This document shows, one piece after another, positions 30,390 through 34,072 of a stretch of DNA of 34,072 nucleotides. A program made the translations under genes and the position numbers. Origin of the DNA: an uncultured Collinsella sp. (GTDB lineage Bacteria > Actinomycetota > Coriobacteriia > Coriobacteriales > Coriobacteriaceae); assembly GCA_902489775.1 (NCBI GenBank), contig CABUBH010000021.1:1-34072 (forward strand). Direction: 5' to 3'. Each line of letters starts with the position of its first letter. Positions within the stretch are counted from its first letter, which is position 1. Below the pieces are notes generated by a model, which saw only the letters and a program-made list of their open reading frames with translations, was not told the DNA's origin and searched no databases.

Positions 30390-33107
30390 ATGGACACCGT
30401 CAGCAATTACACCGAAACGCTCGAAAAGACCGTCCGTGACCTTCTCGAGCGTCAGGATGATCTGATTAGGACGGCCTTTACCGACCAGCTCACCGGACTT
30501 GGCAACCGCAGCGGCTTTGCCCGTTCCCTAGAGGAAATCTGGGAGCAGGAACTGCCCGTGACCATGGCGTTTATCGACATCGATAACCTTAAGCACTGCA
30601 ACGACGTCTTCGGGCATGACGAGGGCAACCGCTATATCTTGCAGGTAAGCCTCTATCTCAAGCTGTATATGAAGGTGGACGAGGCGGCGTTTCGCATAGG
30701 CGGCGACGAGTTTGCCATCCTGTCTACGATTGCGACCGAGGACGACCTCGCCGAGCGCCTGGAACACTGCCGAACGGTCCTACTCAAAAACAACGATTCC
30801 GAAATGCCTCACTCGTTTAGCTACGGAGTGTCGCATGCCGACCCCGCCCTGGGCGAAGCCCCCAATCGCATGACACTCGATGCCGACCATCGCATGTACG
30901 ACTACAAGCTACGCCATGCAATGCATCTTGATCGACGCAATATCGCGCAAGTCCACACCGACGACTTCGAAATAAGCGATCGCGTTTTTGACGCCTTTTC
31001 GATGCTCAACGAAGGCCGTTATTGCTTTATCGAGAACTTGGACAAACATCGCACCCTATGGTCACAAGGCGCCCTGCGCGATCTCGGTCTTCCTTCTGAG
31101 CATGTAGACAACTGCCACGATTACTGGAAAACGCGCGTCCACCCCGATGACCTTGAGGCCTACATCAACGACATCGACCAAATCTATAATGGCTCCAAAC
31201 ACCGCCGCGTCATGCAGTACCGCATGCGCAATGCCGCGGGCGACTACGTCCTCTGCCGCGCTCGCGGGTTTCGCATCGACGGCGACGGAAATACCCCCTC
31301 GCTCTATGTCGGCGAACTTGTTAACCACTCACTCGCCGAGACCGTCGACGCCGCCACGGGCCTCGGAACGCAGCGTATGCTGATCAACGCTATCGATGCC
31401 TGCCGTCGCGACCGTTGCGAGACGGGGCTTATAGCGGTCCGCGTTTGTGGCACGGCAAAGTTCAACGAGCTCTACGGGGCCGAGGCTGTCGACAACATGC
31501 TCGCCGAATACGCAGGCCGCATGCTATCGATCACCCGCGGCAGAAGTCGCGTCTTCCGCTCGCGAAACGCCCAGTTCGTCGTGCTCAGCAACGATCTGGA
31601 CCACGAGGCATTCGAGCAACTGACCCATCATCTTAAAGAGGCCGTTTTCGCTCCTGTTCGAATCGCGAACGACACCATTACCCCCGTCTGTCTTGTCGTC
31701 CCGGCCTTTTACGAGCGCTTAATCAATCAAGCGACCGCTGTTTTAGGCGAACTCGACCGTCGTCTTCGCGCCGCCGGCGGGCTTGCACCCAACGACAGCC
31801 TCCCCATACCCGAGATTGAGCGTAAAAGCGCCGTCGCCGAACGCATCGATACGCTCACGGGCCTCTATCGACCCAGCGAGTTTATGCGGCGTGCCAACGC
31901 ATTTCTTAAGACAAGGCGCGACGCCGCTTGGTGTATCGCCACCGTCGACATGGGTCATATGCGACTGTTCAACGAATGGCACGGACAGGCCGAGGGCGAC
32001 CGCGTGCTCGCCGATGTGGGCACGGTCCTCAAAGACATCGAGAATGCCGAGATGGGCGTCGCAGGATACTGGGGCCAAGACGACTTTTGCATTCTCATCC
32101 CCTTTGAGCACAACACCGTCCATCAAATCTATAACTGCGTTCGTGCCGCCGTGGCCAAGCATGATGACGGCGTGGGTTTCTGGCCGTCCATGGGCGTTTG
32201 CCCCATCGACCCCAACGAGGAAATCACCATCGACGCGCAGGCCAAGGCCATGTTTACCAATCGGCGCGCCAAAAACGATTTTAAGGATCGCATCGCCGTC
32301 TTTCGCCCCGAGGAATACAAGCGCGAGGTGGCGTTTCACCGCACCCTCACCGAGTTCCAGTATGCGCTCTCAAACGACCGCATCACCTACTACCTGCAGC
32401 CCCAGGTTGATATGGAAACCGGCGAGATCATTGGCGCCGAAGCACTCACCCGCTGGATTGACAAGGACGGCTCTCTCATTTCGCCCGCAACGTTTATCCC
32501 CGCACTCGAGGAAAGCGGCTTTGTGGTGACGCTCGACAAGTACATTTGGCAGGGTGTCGCCTCGTGGCTGCGCGGGCGCATCGATCGAGGACTTCGCGTG
32601 GTTCCGGTCTCGCTTAATGTGTCGCGCGTGGATATCCTTGCCTGCGACGTTGCCGAACATATGGGGGCGCTCGCCGCCCAATACAACCTACCGCCCGAGC
32701 TCATGCGTATCGAGATCACCGAGACGGCTTATACGGGAGAGTCCGAGGCCGTGGACAAACTGACAGCCGACCTGCACACCCGCGGCTTCTCGACCTATAT
32801 GGACGATTTTGGCACCGGCCAGTCCACGCTCGCGATGCTCAAGAACGTCAACGTCGACGTCATCAAGCTCGACCGCACCTTTGTGCCCACCGACCGCGAT
32901 CAAGGCCGCAGCGCGCAGATCGTGTCATCGATGCTCGAGATGGCGCAGTCGCTCCATCTGCCCGTCGTGGTCGAAGGCGTCGAGACAAATGAGCAGGCAA
33001 ACATACTACGCCACATGGGCGCCCGCTACGCTCAGGGCTTCCTCTACTACCGCCCCATGCCGGCGAATGATTTTGAGGCATTGCTCGATGGTGGCAAAAA
33101 CAACTGA
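30390..33107 (+). CDS. Multidomain cyclic-di-GMP enzyme: GGDEF, PAS, two degenerate GGDEF, EAL
   Basis: 905-residue cytosolic protein without membrane segments. Domain 1 (about 28-190) is a GGDEF with intact motif RIGGDEF (102-108), expected to make c-di-GMP. A PAS-like segment (about 215-325) follows, with WKTRVHPDDLEAY and a PAC-type end. Domain 2 (about 330-450) is GGDEF-like but its motif is SRNAQF. Domain 3 (about 485-625) keeps DTLTGLY but reads GQDDF (562-566). The C-terminal EAL domain (about 650-900) has EAL (684-686), IEITET, DDFGTG and VVEGVET, so phosphodiesterase activity is likely. The two activities may oppose each other under control of the PAS input. The start at ATG 30390 is a choice: no strong ribosome site is present, and the frame extends to 30219 in implausible sequence. 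Confidence 0.88.
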   Translation: MDTVSNYTETLEKTVRDLLERQDDLIRTAFTDQLTGLGNRSGFARSLEEIWEQELPVTMAFIDIDNLKHCNDVFGHDEGNRYILQVSLYLKLYMKVDEAAFRIGGDEFAILSTIATEDDLAERLEHCRTVLLKNNDSEMPHSFSYGVSHADPALGEAPNRMTLDADHRMYDYKLRHAMHLDRRNIAQVHTDDFEISDRVFDAFSMLNEGRYCFIENLDKHRTLWSQGALRDLGLPSEHVDNCHDYWKTRVHPDDLEAYINDIDQIYNGSKHRRVMQYRMRNAAGDYVLCRARGFRIDGDGNTPSLYVGELVNHSLAETVDAATGLGTQRMLINAIDACRRDRCETGLIAVRVCGTAKFNELYGAEAVDNMLAEYAGRMLSITRGRSRVFRSRNAQFVVLSNDLDHEAFEQLTHHLKEAVFAPVRIANDTITPVCLVVPAFYERLINQATAVLGELDRRLRAAGGLAPNDSLPIPEIERKSAVAERIDTLTGLYRPSEFMRRANAFLKTRRDAAWCIATVDMGHMRLFNEWHGQAEGDRVLADVGTVLKDIENAEMGVAGYWGQDDFCILIPFEHNTVHQIYNCVRAAVAKHDDGVGFWPSMGVCPIDPNEEITIDAQAKAMFTNRRAKNDFKDRIAVFRPEEYKREVAFHRTLTEFQYALSNDRITYYLQPQVDMETGEIIGAEALTRWIDKDGSLISPATFIPALEESGFVVTLDKYIWQGVASWLRGRIDRGLRVVPVSLNVSRVDILACDVAEHMGALAAQYNLPPELMRIEITETAYTGESEAVDKLTADLHTRGFSTYMDDFGTGQSTLAMLKNVNVDVIKLDRTFVPTDRDQGRSAQIVSSMLEMAQSLHLPVVVEGVETNEQANILRHMGARYAQGFLYYRPMPANDFEALLDGGKNN

Positions 33108-33165
33108 TACGCTCGCGCGCAAAACACCACCGCCGAAGGGGACATTTGTCTCCATTAGCTAACTT

Positions 33166-33196
33166 ATATCCCCAATTCAAACCGAATTGGGGATAT
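33166..33196. terminator. Hairpin after the GGDEF-EAL gene
   Basis: Perfect 13-base arms ATATCCCCAATTC (33166-33178) and its complement (33184-33196) with a five-base loop. It has no T-tract, and a smaller hairpin GGGGAC/GTCTCC lies at 33139-33154. It probably ends or protects the preceding transcript before the next gene's ribosome site. Confidence 0.6.
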
Positions 33197-33234
33197 GATA
33201 CAAACCGTTGTTCTGCCCAAGGAGGTTATTCATC

Positions 33235-34023
33235 ATGAACGAGTCATATCGCTTGGGCGAGCAATCGATTATTGCCTATCTTCAGCGACTTGCGAATGGT
33301 GTCTCGACCGCCGAACTCGATGTTTCCGTGCTGCCTGCTGAGCTACGCGCCGTTGGTGAGCAACTGCAAAAGACGCATGCCATCCTGCAACAAGAGCGCC
33401 AGCTGCTTGAGTGCAACGCCTATATCGATCCGCTCACCAACTTGGACAACCGTGGCGGACTCGACCGTCACGTCGAGCAGCTCTGGCGCAAAGGCGACCC
33501 CTTCACCTGCGCCTATATTGACATCGACCATCTCAAACATTGCAATGATAGGTTTGGCCACGCCGAAGGCAATCGCTATATTCTGAGCATCTGTCGCACG
33601 CTCTCCGAAACCATGGAGCACGATGAGATGCTGTTCCGTATCGGTGGAGACGAGTTTGTGCTTATCTCGCTCTCTGTAAACGAGACTGAACTCGAGCAGC
33701 GCTTGGAGCAGGTACGTGCCGGGCTGATCGAGGCGAGCTCAGGTGGCAAGGCGCCCATGATCGCTAGCTTTAGCTTTGGCTGCTCGCGCGTCAATCCACT
33801 TGCCGGCGACACGCGTCGCCAGATGACGATGGATGCCGATCGCAAGATGTATCGCTATAAGCTTATGCATCGTGTGCAGCAACCGAAAGACAATGACGCG
33901 CCGCCACACCCAATTGCCGAGCAGCTTCCGTGCAACGACCGCGTATTCCAAGCGATCTCTATGAGCTCCGAGACGCGCTATCCGTTTATCCTCAATCTCG
34001 ATACGGGCGAATCACAATGTTAG
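33235..34023 (+). CDS. GGDEF diguanylate cyclase, probably truncated
   Basis: 262-residue protein starting at ATG 33235 with AAGGAGG eight bases before it. It has an N-terminal helix pair, then a GGDEF domain (about 62-210) with intact motif RIGGDEF (135-141) and the substrate-site segment DIDHLKHCNDRFGH. The layout follows the first 270 residues of the upstream gene, including the conserved continuation NDRVFQAISM ... RYPFILNLD, where the upstream paralogue enters its PAS segment. Here a TAG ends the frame just after this point (34021-34023), and the next codons read RRNNLAKY, similar to PAS sequence, so the stop may be a nonsense or indel lesion. The end of the window prevents a check. The cyclase domain itself is complete. 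Confidence 0.75.
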   Translation: MNESYRLGEQSIIAYLQRLANGVSTAELDVSVLPAELRAVGEQLQKTHAILQQERQLLECNAYIDPLTNLDNRGGLDRHVEQLWRKGDPFTCAYIDIDHLKHCNDRFGHAEGNRYILSICRTLSETMEHDEMLFRIGGDEFVLISLSVNETELEQRLEQVRAGLIEASSGGKAPMIASFSFGCSRVNPLAGDTRRQMTMDADRKMYRYKLMHRVQQPKDNDAPPHPIAEQLPCNDRVFQAISMSSETRYPFILNLDTGESQC

Positions 34024-34072
34024 CGCCGGAATAATTTAGCCAAATATAGTCGGCCGAGATTGACCAATCCCG

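Overview
The window looks like a chromosomal segment of a high-GC, Gram-positive gut anaerobe. The best fit is a Coriobacteriia member of the Collinsella type. The reasons are a conjugated-bile-acid-type amidase, a rubredoxin-first rubrerythrin, LPXTG-like (LAATG) wall-anchored surface proteins, strong AGGAGG ribosome sites and GTG starts. The organism call is inference from gene content, not from a marker gene. No rRNA, tRNA, CRISPR array, phage or complete insertion sequence was seen.

Left third (1-10.4 kb): an alcohol dehydrogenase/aldehyde dehydrogenase operon (minus strand) diverges from a rubrerythrin gene, with two copies of a dyad motif between them. Next is a MocR-type regulator (pdxR) divergent from pdxS-pdxT, the PLP synthase genes, with a GabR-like pair of direct repeats in the shared promoter region. 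A 390-bp gap after pdxT is packed with large perfect inverted repeats and a cloverleaf-like fold. It is followed by an unusual MarR-like protein with an acidic head and an RGG-rich tail, a small peptide deformylase, a 35-bp perfect inverted repeat, and an alanine aminotransferase fused in frame to an XRE repressor domain.

Middle third (10.4-22.7 kb): a LysR regulator divergent from an EamA exporter, a Kup potassium transporter, a choloylglycine-hydrolase-family enzyme (C2/R18/D21/N81/N173/R226), a deformylase-like protein whose catalytic Glu is Met, a purine permease, two tandemly duplicated beta-helix surface proteins with LAATG sorting signals, and an alpha/beta hydrolase.

Right third (22.7-34.1 kb): a decaying stretch with a 5'-truncated NCS2 (uracil/xanthine) permease and a MetE-like methyltransferase broken by an in-frame amber codon. 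Beyond it lie its LysR regulator and a HAD phosphatase, then a TPP riboswitch controlling thiM, a thiamine-binding-type protein and thiE (thiamine salvage). An array of three 62-bp hairpin repeats follows, then a patatin-like lipase, and finally two cyclic-di-GMP signalling genes. The first has three GGDEF-like modules, a PAS module and an EAL domain. The second is a shorter paralogue that seems to end early.

The most unusual signals are the hairpin-rich intergenic elements, which recur as different sequences with the same architecture, the XRE-AlaA fusion with a preserved internal ribosome site, the RGG-tailed winged-helix protein, the deformylase-like protein without its catalytic Glu, and the exact duplication of the surface-protein cassette with its leader.
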